NCBI GenBank assembly: GCA_902798685.1
Contig: CADBXO010000027.1
Coordinates: 1-64,000 of the forward strand
Length of the DNA stretch: 64,000 nt
Source: an uncultured Bacteroidales bacterium
Lineage (GTDB): Bacteria; Bacteroidota; Bacteroidia; Bacteroidales; Bacteroidaceae
Reading direction: 5' to 3'
Shown here: positions 12,993 through 21,150 of the stretch, piece by piece
Numbering within the stretch: position 1 is the first letter of the stretch
Layout: the number at the start of each line of letters is the position of its first letter
Translations under genes and position numbers: made by a program
Notes under the pieces: model-generated
Databases searched by the model: none
What the model was told of the DNA's origin: nothing
What the model saw: the letters and a program-made list of their open reading frames with translations, nothing else

Positions 12993-14386
12993 CCGGCAAG
13001 TTTCTTGATCTTCATGGGGATCTCGGTGTTGTTCATCTGACCTGTGAACTGCTCTGCTCCTGCGCCGATGGCAAATACGGGAACATAGCTGCCTGAATGG
13101 CAACCTGCAGCCCAGCTTATCTGGGCGCACTCGGTCATGACGCGTGCAGCCTCATCGGCCATCTTCTCAACCTCAAAATACTTACCCTCCTCAAGTGCAC
13201 CGGGGCCCATACCGAAGGTCTCAACGTATGCGCTCTTAAGGCTGGCGGTCTGCTTATCGGACAGTTCAATCTTGTCCCAGAATCCAAAGTTCTCCTTGAG
13301 TTCCTGCTCAACCTCCTCCCAGGTAAGGATGTCGCCTATCTCACGTCCCATCTGCTCCAGGTGAGCTGAGAAAGCATCCTTGCTCATCTTTTGATACTGC
13401 AGCACCTTGAGGTTGGTCTTGTAGTCACCTGCGGTCAGGCCAAGTCCTCCGGTCTCATGATCGGCGGTAATTACAATAAGAGTCTCTTTCTTGTGCTTGA
13501 GGTAGAAGTCATAGGCAACCTTGATGGCCTCGTCAAAGTCCAGCATCTCCTGAATGTATGCGCCGGGATCATTTGCATGGCATGCATTGTCAATTCGGCC
13601 ACCCTCCATCATCATGAAGAAACCCTTCTTGGAATCCTTCATCATAAAGTCAATTGCAGCCTCGGTAACCTGTGCCAGCTTGAGATCACCCTCTTTCTGG
13701 TCTATTGAATAAGCAAGTGCGTGAGCGCTCTTGGGCTCCTTGTCAATAAGAATGATTTTATCGGTGGATGCGGCCTTTTCCTTATACTCGTCATATCCGC
13801 GTGCAACGGTGTATCCGGCATTCTCGGCCTTAACAAAGTTGTCCTGACCGTCATCATCACGGGGAGCGGGCTGGCGGAACTCTGCACCGCCAAAGAACTC
13901 GAAACCTGAATCACTCAGCTGGTTTCCTATCTGGTGATACATGTTACGGTGACGTGTGTGTCCGTAGAAGCTGGCCGGTGTGGCATGGTCAATTGAACAT
14001 GAGGTTCCTATGGCCACGCGGATACCTTTCTTATGAGCCATCTCGGCAATGGTAACAACGGGAGTCTCCCTGTCGGGCAGCAGACCCAGGACATTGTTAT
14101 CGGTCTTCTGGCCCGATGCCAATGCTGTTCCGGCAGCTGAGCTGTCAGTAACATCACTGTTGGCGGAGTAGGTTATAACCAGACCGGTGTAAGGGAACTG
14201 GGTAAAGCAGAGAGGCTTGTATCCGTACTGGCCTTCAACATCCTGAAGGTAATACTGGATACCCATAACCTGATTGGTACCCATGCCGTCACCTATAAAA
14301 TAGAACACATACTTGGGGCCTTTCTTTGCAGATGCTGTCAATACCAACAGCATCATGGCCAGAATCAGAGTGACTTTCCTTTTCAT
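12986..14386 (-). CDS. alkaline phosphatase (PhoA superfamily)
   Basis: The 466-residue secreted enzyme (signal MKRKVTLILAMMLLVLTASA) releases phosphate from monoesters in the periplasm. The metal and catalytic motifs are complete: FIGDGMG (metal Asp), VTDSSAAGTA with the nucleophilic Ser, and TADHETGG (Asp and His ligands). The HATPASFYGHTRHRN segment is also conserved. It is downstream of the cyclophilin gene by only 15 nt on the same strand, so the pair is probably one transcript from the promoter at 15274-15304. I see no PHO-box-like repeat. Confidence 0.93.
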   Translation of the reverse strand: MKRKVTLILAMMLLVLTASAKKGPKYVFYFIGDGMGTNQVMGIQYYLQDVEGQYGYKPLCFTQFPYTGLVITYSANSDVTDSSAAGTALASGQKTDNNVLGLLPDRETPVVTIAEMAHKKGIRVAIGTSCSIDHATPASFYGHTRHRNMYHQIGNQLSDSGFEFFGGAEFRQPAPRDDDGQDNFVKAENAGYTVARGYDEYKEKAASTDKIILIDKEPKSAHALAYSIDQKEGDLKLAQVTEAAIDFMMKDSKKGFFMMMEGGRIDNACHANDPGAYIQEMLDFDEAIKVAYDFYLKHKKETLIVITADHETGGLGLTAGDYKTNLKVLQYQKMSKDAFSAHLEQMGREIGDILTWEEVEQELKENFGFWDKIELSDKQTASLKSAYVETFGMGPGALEEGKYFEVEKMADEAARVMTECAQISWAAGCHSGSYVPVFAIGAGAEQFTGQMNNTEIPMKIKKLAGY

Positions 14387-14401
14387 AAACTATCGTTTTC
14401 C

Positions 14402-15247
14402 TTATTTGATTATCTGCATGGAGATGATACTGATATCCTTACGCGGACGGTCATTCATATCGGTTCCGGCCTGCTCAATCTTATAGACAGTCTTCATGCC
14501 GTCTATAACCTCACCGAATACGGTATAATCATTGTCCAGGAACGGAGTACCACCCTCGCTCATGTAAGCGTCAACCTGCTCCTCAGTGAATTTGAACGGT
14601 CCCTGCTCCTTAAGGATAGCCTCTGTCTTGGCAATGAGTTCGTCCTGAAGTTTCATCAGAGCATCATTGTCACCTGCCAGCTGCATATTCATTATTGAAT
14701 CCCTGTTCTGGGCAACAAGTCTGTCAAATATTCCCTGACCCTGCTTCTGGCGGAGCTGTTTCTCCATATCCTGAAGTGCATATTTGTCATAGGTCTTACC
14801 GGTTACTATGTAGAACTGTGAACCTGATGACTTACGCTCGGGATTTACCTGATCAGCCTGACGGGCAGCACTCAGAGCACCGCGCTTATGGAAGTACTTG
14901 GGATAAACAAACTCGGCTGGAATGGTATAACCGGGGCCGCCTGCGCCTAACTGGGCACCCTTCTGGGCATTCTTTGACTCAGGGTCACCGGCCTGTACCA
15001 TAAAGTCCTTTATGACGCGATGGAACAGGATGCTGTCATAGTAATGCTCCTCTACCAGCTTGATGAAATTATCCCTGTGCTGGGGAGTCTCATTATAGAG
15101 TTTAATGGTGATATCACCTACTGTTGTCTTGATAAGAACCTTGGTTTCATTGTCGGCTGACTGAGCCTTTGCGTTCTGTGAGGAAGCTCCTCCGCATGAG
15201 TTGATTGTTGCTGCCATCAGAATGATTGCTAATAATTTGTATTTCAT
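14402..15247 (-). CDS. cyclophilin-type peptidyl-prolyl isomerase lipoprotein
   Basis: The 281-residue lipoprotein (signal ending MAATINSC, Cys at residue 18) helps fold envelope proteins by isomerising X-Pro bonds. The cyclophilin core is split. The first half holds FHRVIKDFMVQAGDP and the SGSQFYIVTG motif with the conserved Gln-Phe. An inserted helical segment (about residues 150-220) follows, and then the last strand block (NDYTVFGEVIDGMKTV). Such an insert is common in Bacteroidetes periplasmic cyclophilins. It is first in a pair with alkaline phosphatase and is transcribed divergently from the UDP-glucose dehydrogenase gene. Confidence 0.92.
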   Translation of the reverse strand: MKYKLLAIILMAATINSCGGASSQNAKAQSADNETKVLIKTTVGDITIKLYNETPQHRDNFIKLVEEHYYDSILFHRVIKDFMVQAGDPESKNAQKGAQLGAGGPGYTIPAEFVYPKYFHKRGALSAARQADQVNPERKSSGSQFYIVTGKTYDKYALQDMEKQLRQKQGQGIFDRLVAQNRDSIMNMQLAGDNDALMKLQDELIAKTEAILKEQGPFKFTEEQVDAYMSEGGTPFLDNDYTVFGEVIDGMKTVYKIEQAGTDMNDRPRKDISIISMQIIK

Positions 15248-15273
15248 TGTTAGGGTAAATCTGTGTTCAAGGA

Positions 15274-15304
15274 CAAAGGTATCGTATTTTTCTTACCTTT
15301 GCAA
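15274..15304 (-). promoter_or_regulatory. promoter of the cyclophilin - alkaline phosphatase pair
   Basis: On the minus strand the -7 box TACCTTTG occupies 15281-15274 and the -33 TTG occupies 15304-15302, with 20 nt between them. It overlaps the -7 box of the divergent promoter. Confidence 0.75.
15294..15301 (+). promoter_or_regulatory. -7 box for the UDP-glucose dehydrogenase gene
   Basis: An exact TACCTTTG sits 25 nt before the ATG at 15326. No TTG is found at the usual -33 distance. It lies between the -7 and -33 boxes of the opposite promoter, so the two promoters probably compete. Confidence 0.6.
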
Positions 15305-15325
15305 TAACTAATCATTTTGAGGATT

Positions 15326-16597
15326 ATGAAGATTGCAGTAGCAGGAACAGGTTATGTAGGACTATCGTTGGCCACTCTGCTGGCACAGCACAATACGGTT
15401 ACAGCTGTTGACGTAGTAAAGGAAAAGGTTGACTTGATCAACAATAAGAAATCACCCATCCAGGATGATTATATTGAGCAGTATCTGGCCGAGAAGAAAC
15501 TTGACCTGACCGCAACATTGGACGGTGAAAAGGCCTATTCCGATGCCGATTTCGTTGTGATAGCCGCTCCAACCAACTATGACAGCAAGAAGAACTTCTT
15601 TGACACAAGCCATGTGGAGGAGGTGATAGACCTGGTGCTCAAGGTAAATCCCGATGCTATCATGGTCATAAAGTCAACCATTCCCGTAGGCTATACCGAG
15701 AGCGTACGTGAGAAGTTCTCATACCGCGAGCGCCTGGCAGACGGCACAATGAAGGTGGTTGTTCCCAACATCATATTTGCTCCGGAGTTCCTGCGTGAGA
15801 GCAAGGCTCTTTATGACAACCTCTATCCTTCAAGAATAATCGTTGGATTCGATAAAAAAGTTGCACGTCTGGAGGAGGCTGCCCATACCTTTGCACGCCT
15901 GCTGCAGGAGGGTGCCATCAAGGAGAACATTGATACCCTTTACATGGGTACCACTGAGGCCGAGGCTGTAAAGCTGTTTGCCAACACCTACCTGGCACTT
16001 CGAGTAAGTTTCTTCAACGAGCTTGACACTTACGCTGAGATGAAGGGTCTGGATACACGCGCCATCATCGACGGAGTGGGCCTGGATCCGCGCATAGGAA
16101 ACCATTATAACAACCCGTCATTCGGTTACGGAGGCTACTGCCTGCCTAAGGACACAAAACAGCTCCTGGCCAACTACAATGATGTTCCTGAGAACCTTAT
16201 TCAGGCCATTGTGGACAGCAACCGTACCCGTAAGGATTTCATTGCCGACCGTGTTCTCGAAAAAGCCGGTTACTACACTGCCAACAGCGCTTGGAATGAG
16301 GCATCCGAGAAGGTTATTACCGTGGGTGTATACCGTCTGACCATGAAGTCCAATTCAGACAACTTCCGTCAGAGCTCCATTCAGGGTGTAATGAAACGCG
16401 TAAAGGCCAAGGGTGCCAAGGTTATCATCTATGAGCCCACGCTCAAGGACGGCGATACATTCTTTGGAAGTGAGGTGGTTAATGATCTGGCAGAATTTAA
16501 GCGCCGTTGCGATTCAATCATTGCAAACCGCTACGACGCTTGTCTTGATGATGTCCAGGAGAAGGTCTATACCCGTGACCTGTTCCGCCGCGACTGA
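15326..16597 (+). CDS. ugd: UDP-glucose 6-dehydrogenase (nucleotide-sugar dehydrogenase)
   Basis: The 423-residue NAD-dependent enzyme oxidises UDP-glucose to UDP-glucuronate for surface polysaccharides. The Rossmann motif GTGYVGLS begins at residue 7. APTNYD and [10 protein letters not shown] follow in the NAD domain. The catalytic cysteine is in [14 protein letters not shown] (about residue 270), and the C-terminal UDP-binding domain holds [11 protein letters not shown]. The ATG at 15326 is used; a TTG three codons upstream would only add a non-homologous leader. Related UDP-ManNAc dehydrogenases are possible, but the short form and the FNELDTYAE context fit Ugd. Confidence 0.9.
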   Translation: MKIAVAGTGYVGLSLATLLAQHNTVTAVDVVKEKVDLINNKKSPIQDDYIEQYLAEKKLDLTATLDGEKAYSDADFVVIAAPTNYDSKKNFFDTSHVEEVIDLVLKVNPDAIMVIKSTIPVGYTESVREKFSYRERLADGTMKVVVPNIIFAPEFLRESKALYDNLYPSRIIVGFDKKVARLEEAAHTFARLLQEGAIKENIDTLYMGTTEAEAVKLFANTYLALRVSFFNELDTYAEMKGLDTRAIIDGVGLDPRIGNHYNNPSFGYGGYCLPKDTKQLLANYNDVPENLIQAIVDSNRTRKDFIADRVLEKAGYYTANSAWNEASEKVITVGVYRLTMKSNSDNFRQSSIQGVMKRVKAKGAKVIIYEPTLKDGDTFFGSEVVNDLAEFKRRCDSIIANRYDACLDDVQEKVYTRDLFRRD

Positions 16598-16599
16598 TC

Positions 16600-16812
16600 T
16601 TATCTGGACAGCAGGTACACAAAGAAAAAGATTGCGCAAAGGATAGCCAGGGCTGCAGGTATTCCTACAGCAAGGCTCAGTATGTTCCGACGACGGCGGG
16701 CATAGCGCTCACGTGTGGCCTTCCGGTTCAGGAATGCATCACGGTCTGAGGCTGGCAATTTCATTTCATAGCCATCCAAGCGATCTTTAATTCTGTCTTC
16801 CCATTGTTTCAT
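16600..16812 (-). CDS. small single-span membrane protein next to an ECF sigma factor
   Basis: The 70-residue protein has a charged cytosolic N-terminal half (many R, K, D and E) and one C-terminal membrane segment (ILSLAVGIPAALAILCAIFFFVYLL). Its ATG overlaps the sigma-factor stop by 4 nt, so the two are translated together. The position and topology suggest a small membrane partner of the sigma factor, possibly an anti-sigma factor, but there is no zinc motif (HxxxCxxC) and no clear family. The role is inferred from position only. Confidence 0.7.
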   Translation of the reverse strand: MKQWEDRIKDRLDGYEMKLPASDRDAFLNRKATRERYARRRRNILSLAVGIPAALAILCAIFFFVYLLSR

Positions 16813-17381
16813 CTTCCTGTCCTTTTAAGGTATTCATTTATGGCATTCTTCAGTTGAGTGCGTGCTTTGGCCAGAATGGAAGCCGATCCCTTCTCGGTAA
16901 TGCCGATAGCCGCCGCAATATCCTTATGGCTGAAACCATCAATGCAGTACATATTGAACACCGTACGTCTAACATCAGGCAGAGCAGCTATCATGTCAAG
17001 CATAACCTGTGCGGGAATGCTATCCACATCATCTTCATCCTGAGGCTCAGAAACGATTGCTTCCATCGTGGAATCCAGCGATACGGTCTGGTATCTGCCC
17101 AACTCACGGAGTCTGTCAATAGACACATTGACAGCAAGACGTCTGAGCCAGGCGTAAAGTGAGCCTTCACCATTGTAGTGGAATGACCCTATGCTTTCCA
17201 TAGCCTTTATCATGGCGTCGTGCATCAGGTCCTGGGCATCCTCCCTTTCACCGATATATCGGAAACAAACAGCATAGAGACGTCCTGCATATCTTGTATA
17301 CAGTTCGCTCTGCGCTTCTGAGTCCTTACGGGCACATCTAAGAGCCAACTCACTATCTGAAAGGTTCCCTTTCATTCCCAT
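16809..17381 (-). CDS. ECF-type RNA polymerase sigma factor
   Basis: This 190-residue sigma-70 family protein has region 2 (about residues 15-85: RYIGEREDAQDLMHDAMIKAM, then the DNA-melting stretch AWLRRLAVNVSIDRLRE) and region 4 (about residues 125-185: LPDVRRTVFNMYCIDGFSHKDIAAAIGI, a helix-turn-helix). It has no region 1 or 3, as is normal for ECF factors that read envelope or starvation signals. It is cotranscribed with a small membrane protein. A near-match -7 sequence (AATATTTG on the minus strand near 17430) lies upstream. The regulon is unknown. Confidence 0.9.
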   Translation of the reverse strand: MGMKGNLSDSELALRCARKDSEAQSELYTRYAGRLYAVCFRYIGEREDAQDLMHDAMIKAMESIGSFHYNGEGSLYAWLRRLAVNVSIDRLRELGRYQTVSLDSTMEAIVSEPQDEDDVDSIPAQVMLDMIAALPDVRRTVFNMYCIDGFSHKDIAAAIGITEKGSASILAKARTQLKNAINEYLKRTGR

Positions 17382-17423
17382 TATCCGTTACAGAACGGCA
17401 AGATACTCTAAATACGTCCTTTC

Positions 17424-17441
17424 TACAAATATTTATTTGTA
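17424..17441. repeat. 18-bp inverted repeat upstream of the sigma-factor gene
   Basis: TACAAATA and TATTTGTA flank a 2-nt spacer, giving two perfect 8-bp arms in an A/T-rich gap between the ECF sigma gene and the structured RNA. It could be an operator for either gene. It also contains a one-mismatch -7 box on the plus strand (TTTATTTG, 17432-17439) that could start the RNA. Confidence 0.5.
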
Positions 17442-17477
17442 AAAGAATCCATCTTTACTATGATTCACGGTGCACAG

Positions 17478-17610
17478 AACTTTTTGGGGTATAGGTATCA
17501 GAAACCATGGCCGCCCGTGGGCTTGTGAACGGGAGGGGCCCGTGCCTAAGAAAATGCTCTGGAAGGTAGGAGTTTACTCATGCCTTTCAGAGCGTTTTAC
17601 CCAAAAAGTT
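17478..17610 (+). ncRNA. candidate structured RNA (three-way junction)
   Basis: Eleven base pairs close the element: AACTTTTTGGG (17478-17488) with CCCAAAAAGTT (17600-17610). Arm A (17492-17548) pairs UAGGUA with UGCCUA, GGCC with GGCC and CCCGU with ACGGG. Arm B (17556-17593) pairs GCUCUGG with CAGAGC and extends through AAGG/CCUU and GAGU/ACUC. Three pairs (17496-17544, 17562-17587, 17567-17582) are G-U on the plus strand but would be A-C on the minus strand, so the plus strand is the likely transcript. There is no reading frame and no T run at the end. A 6S-like RNA is one possibility, but I cannot assign a family. It runs convergent to the aminotransferase gene. Confidence 0.5.
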
Positions 17611-17620
17611 CCCTTCCTTA

Positions 17621-18946
17621 CTATTTATGAGCCTCGTTAAAGAGACGGAGACGTTCCTCCAGGATGGGGAACTGGTCATCGCGGATGTTCGATGCGCAGC
17701 CGCGGATACCCTGACGGGTACTGCCGGTTGATGACAGGACGATGCCGCTGATGCCGAAGTAGAGCAACTCATGCAGCAACTGGCCTCCCTCCATGGGTGT
17801 GCCGTCGGGCAGGTCATAACCGAAAGTGAAGAAGAATCCGTCACTTACCGGCTCCTCCAGGTCCTTGTCATAGGTGATGTTGAATCCGTTGCGCAGCAGA
17901 GCAGCCTTGATCTTCTCGGTGCGGCGTGCATACTCGCGGATATCCTCACGGAACTGATACTCACCGTCGCATGCGGCCTTGAGCATGGCAGCCATGGCGC
18001 ACTGCACGGAGTGGGTTACGCCCGATGACATAGCGTAAAGCATATCATAAGCGTAGACAGCACCGAAGCGTGAAATGTTGTAACGCTTCTGCAGGGTTTC
18101 AAAGTGACGCTCATAGAGTTTGTCCGATATACATGCAACTGCGATACGCTCGCCGGCATAACTGAAGATCTTACTGCCGCTGAGCATCATGATGTAGTTG
18201 TCTGTATAGTGTGATACGCTGATCTGGTAGGGAGCCTTGAAAGGTATGCCCAGTCCCTCACGACGGAAGTCCATGGTCATGTAGGCAAGGTCCTCCAGGA
18301 TGATGGTATCATACTTTGTTGCCAATTCACCGATGGTTTTGATCTCACTCTCGGTAAGGCACATCCAGCTGGGGTTGTTGGGGTTGCTGTATACTATGCA
18401 GCATATGTTGCCCTGCTTGAGGTAACTCTCAAGCTTGGGTCCCAGTTTCTCGGCGCGGAAATCGGCCACGTCAAACTGGGCGGTCTTGACACCCATTACC
18501 TGAGCCTGCATCTTCTGTACGGGGAATCCCGGATCAACATAGAGGATGGTATCCTTCTTGGGATCTATCTGTGAGCAGAGAAGGAATGTGGCAAAGGTGC
18601 CCTGCATTGCGCCGCATGTGGGGGTGCAGTGTCCGGGCAGGATATCGGTGTTGATGAAAGCCTTTACAAAACGGGCTGCCTGCTCCTTGAGTTCGGGAAT
18701 ACCTTCAATGTTGGGATACTTAGAAGCTACGCCGCGGTCCAGAGCCTCTTTCTGAGCCTTAACACCTACGGCCGATGGCGGAATGCCGGGAACACCCATC
18801 TCAAAATGGATGAACTCCTGACCGGTTACTTTCTCAGCGTTAAGCTCGCAGGCCAGCACCTGACGGATGGAGGCCTTGTTGAGGTCACGTACTTCTATAC
18901 TCTCAAGGTAATCGTCAATGACGTTTGCAGGAATCAGTGTTTTCAT
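17621..18946 (-). CDS. PLP-dependent aminotransferase (class I/II), probably aromatic
   Basis: This 441-residue enzyme has the class I fold: a substrate segment (MGVPGIPPS), the YSNPNNPSW motif that binds PLP phosphate and cofactor, an Asp in LEDLAYM, and the Schiff-base lysine in LSGSKIFSYAGERIAV. It is the last gene of the run paaK - ACT - symporter - iorA - iorB - aminotransferase, 9 nt after iorB. The neighbours suggest that it interconverts aromatic amino acids and aryl-pyruvates, the substrates of indolepyruvate oxidoreductase; that is an inference from context. No terminator follows; the structured RNA lies just beyond. Confidence 0.85.
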   Translation of the reverse strand: MKTLIPANVIDDYLESIEVRDLNKASIRQVLACELNAEKVTGQEFIHFEMGVPGIPPSAVGVKAQKEALDRGVASKYPNIEGIPELKEQAARFVKAFINTDILPGHCTPTCGAMQGTFATFLLCSQIDPKKDTILYVDPGFPVQKMQAQVMGVKTAQFDVADFRAEKLGPKLESYLKQGNICCIVYSNPNNPSWMCLTESEIKTIGELATKYDTIILEDLAYMTMDFRREGLGIPFKAPYQISVSHYTDNYIMMLSGSKIFSYAGERIAVACISDKLYERHFETLQKRYNISRFGAVYAYDMLYAMSSGVTHSVQCAMAAMLKAACDGEYQFREDIREYARRTEKIKAALLRNGFNITYDKDLEEPVSDGFFFTFGYDLPDGTPMEGGQLLHELLYFGISGIVLSSTGSTRQGIRGCASNIRDDQFPILEERLRLFNEAHK

Positions 18947-18955
18947 CAGTGTTTT

Positions 18956-19528
18956 TTATTCACAGTTACGGCCAATCTCAAGGGCCTTTATGTTCATATC
19001 TACAATTGCATCTCCTTTGGCGCCGAATATGGTGCGTACGCTCTGGCACAGCTTGTCGAAGCTGATGCTCTTGAGGGCCTTTGAAGCGGCACCCAGCAGG
19101 ATCATGTTGACAGCCTTGGGCATCTTGTTTTCCTTACCCAGTTCATCGGTATCAATCAGGATGACGTTACCCAACTCCTTGAGCTCATCAATAATGGCCT
19201 TCTGATCGGGGTAATTGCCTATGTTGATGAAGGGGTTGGATGATGTGATTACCCATCCGTCCTTGCTAAGGTACTGCTTGTAACGCAGGGCCTCCATGGG
19301 CTCCATGGCGATGATGATATCGGCCTGACCGAGTGAGATAAGGTCACTGGCAATGGGCTGGTCCGATATGCGCAGGTTTGACTGGACGTCACCGCCGCGC
19401 TGGCTCATTCCGTGAACCTCGGCCTGCTTGATGTAGAGGTCCTCCTCAAGGGCGGCCTGACCAATTACTGTTGCGATTGAGAGGATACCTTGTCCTCCTA
19501 CGCCTGCAAGTATGATATCTGTCTTCAT
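18956..19528 (-). CDS. iorB: indolepyruvate:ferredoxin oxidoreductase, beta subunit
   Basis: The 190-residue gamma-domain subunit of the 2-oxoacid oxidoreductase superfamily opens with the family signature AGVGGQGILSIATVIGQAA. QAEVHGMSQRGGDVQSNLR follows, the segment that packs against the thiamine subunit. With IorA it oxidatively decarboxylates aryl-pyruvates to aryl-acetyl-CoA, passing electrons to ferredoxin; the reaction is reversible in some anaerobes. Its start overlaps the iorA stop by 4 nt, so the subunits are made together in the cytosol. Confidence 0.92.
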   Translation of the reverse strand: MKTDIILAGVGGQGILSIATVIGQAALEEDLYIKQAEVHGMSQRGGDVQSNLRISDQPIASDLISLGQADIIIAMEPMEALRYKQYLSKDGWVITSSNPFINIGNYPDQKAIIDELKELGNVILIDTDELGKENKMPKAVNMILLGAASKALKSISFDKLCQSVRTIFGAKGDAIVDMNIKALEIGRNCE

Positions 19529-21129
19529 TTCTGTGCTGCTTTTGCTTTTGCCTTACGGGCAAGTGTCTGGATACATTCACGGCGCGGTATGATAACCGAC
19601 AGGCCGCGGTACTCAATCTCCTCACGCAGGGTGCGTGTAATCTCCTCCATGTTCTGGGGCAGGGGAACCACAACCTTCAGGTGGTCGGGGTCAACACCGA
19701 TGCCGCGGCAGATAGCCTCGAACTTGTTGGTGCCGGCACTGTCCTGTCCGCCGGTCATACCGGTGGTCAGGTTATCGGATATGATGATAGTGATGGGAGA
19801 ATTCTCATTTACTGCATCCAGCAGGCCGGTCATACCGGAGTGGGTGAATGTGCTGTCACCGATGATGGCAACTGCGGGGAATACGCCTGCATCAGCGGCA
19901 CCTTTGGCCATGGTGATGCTGGCACCCATATCAACGGTGCTGTCAAGAGCCTGGAAGGGAGGCAGGGCACCCAGGGTGTAGCAACCTATGTCGCCGAACA
20001 CCTTTGAGTCCTTGTAATCCTTGAGGACGATGTTGATGGCCTCATATACTGAGCGGTGACCGCATCCCTGACAGAGGGCGGGCGGACGTGCCACAACATT
20101 CTTTGCAACCTCGGGATGCGGCAGCGGAGCCAGACCCAGAGCGGCCTTTACGATATCGGGGTTGAGCTCTCCCTGACGGGGAAGTTCACCGGTCAGACGG
20201 CCTATGATCTTGCAGTCAGAGGGGAGAATACCTGCAACCTGCTCCTCAACGAAGGGCTGACCGTCCTCAATTACCATGATTGAGTCACACTGCTCGGCCA
20301 TGGTGCGGATGGTCTCGGCAGGTATGGGGTACTGTGATATCTTGAGCACGGGGAAGGGGATTCCCTCGGGATAGCACTCTGAGAGGTAGTTGTAAGCGTT
20401 ACCGCAGGCGATGGCACCCAACTTGTAGCGCTTGGCCTCAGCCTTGAAACTGTTGAAGGGTGACTCAACTGACAGACGCATGATCTCGGGCTGACGCTCC
20501 AGAAGTGAAGCGTAGCGGCGCTTTGCGATGGCGGGCAGCAATACCCAGTCACGGACTCCGCTGACGGGATTCAGTTCGTTCTGATTGCGTTTTTCCTTGA
20601 GAGATACAACAGCGCGTGAGTGGGCCAGACGTGTAACGGTACGCATCAGGACAGGCAGCTTAAGGCTCTCAGAGAGGTCATAGGCGTATGACATCATATC
20701 ATATGCCTCCTGTTGTGATGAGGGCTCAATGACGGGAATCAGGGCGAACTTGCCGTAATAACGGGTGTCCTGCTCATCCTGTGATGAGTGCATTGAGGGG
20801 TCATCGGCCACAAGGACTATCAGACCTCCGTTTACACCGGTAATGGATGAGTTCACGAACGGATCGGCTGCCACGTTCATACCCACATGCTTCATGCATA
20901 CCAGGGCGCGTTTGCCGGCAAATGACATACCAAGAGCAGCCTCCATGGCTGTCTTCTCGTTGGTGCACCAGCGGTTATGTATCTTTTCACCGGGGTTCTT
21001 CTTGCAGTAACCCTGTATGTATTCAGTGATTTCAGTTGACGGTGTTCCCGGATAGGCGTAAACTCCGCTCAGTCCGGCATCAATGGCTCCCTGTGCAATG
21101 GCTTCATCGCCAAGTAACAGTTTCTTCAT
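19525..21129 (-). CDS. iorA: indolepyruvate:ferredoxin oxidoreductase, alpha subunit (no C-terminal ferredoxin domain)
   Basis: The 534-residue thiamine-pyrophosphate subunit starts with the pyrimidine-type domain (GLSGVYAYPGTPSTEITEY). It ends with the TPP-binding domain (PPALCQGCGHRSVYEA; GDIGCYTLGALPPF; MGASITMAKG; GDSTFTHSGM). It forms aryl-acetyl-CoA from indolepyruvate or phenylpyruvate together with IorB. Archaeal IorA continues into two 4Fe-4S clusters (CxxCxxCxxxCP); here the protein stops after RRECIQTLARKAKAKAAQK, so only isolated cysteines remain. Electrons must leave by another route, possibly a separate ferredoxin. It is 21 nt downstream of the symporter gene. Confidence 0.92.
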   Translation of the reverse strand: MKKLLLGDEAIAQGAIDAGLSGVYAYPGTPSTEITEYIQGYCKKNPGEKIHNRWCTNEKTAMEAALGMSFAGKRALVCMKHVGMNVAADPFVNSSITGVNGGLIVLVADDPSMHSSQDEQDTRYYGKFALIPVIEPSSQQEAYDMMSYAYDLSESLKLPVLMRTVTRLAHSRAVVSLKEKRNQNELNPVSGVRDWVLLPAIAKRRYASLLERQPEIMRLSVESPFNSFKAEAKRYKLGAIACGNAYNYLSECYPEGIPFPVLKISQYPIPAETIRTMAEQCDSIMVIEDGQPFVEEQVAGILPSDCKIIGRLTGELPRQGELNPDIVKAALGLAPLPHPEVAKNVVARPPALCQGCGHRSVYEAINIVLKDYKDSKVFGDIGCYTLGALPPFQALDSTVDMGASITMAKGAADAGVFPAVAIIGDSTFTHSGMTGLLDAVNENSPITIIISDNLTTGMTGGQDSAGTNKFEAICRGIGVDPDHLKVVVPLPQNMEEITRTLREEIEYRGLSVIIPRRECIQTLARKAKAKAAQK

Positions 21130-21150
21130 TTCTTATATATTCAATAGTAT

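Noticed and set aside
16600..16812. Classical zinc-binding anti-sigma factor
   Set aside because: There is no HxxxCxxC motif and the protein is only 70 residues; only its position supports a link to the sigma factor.
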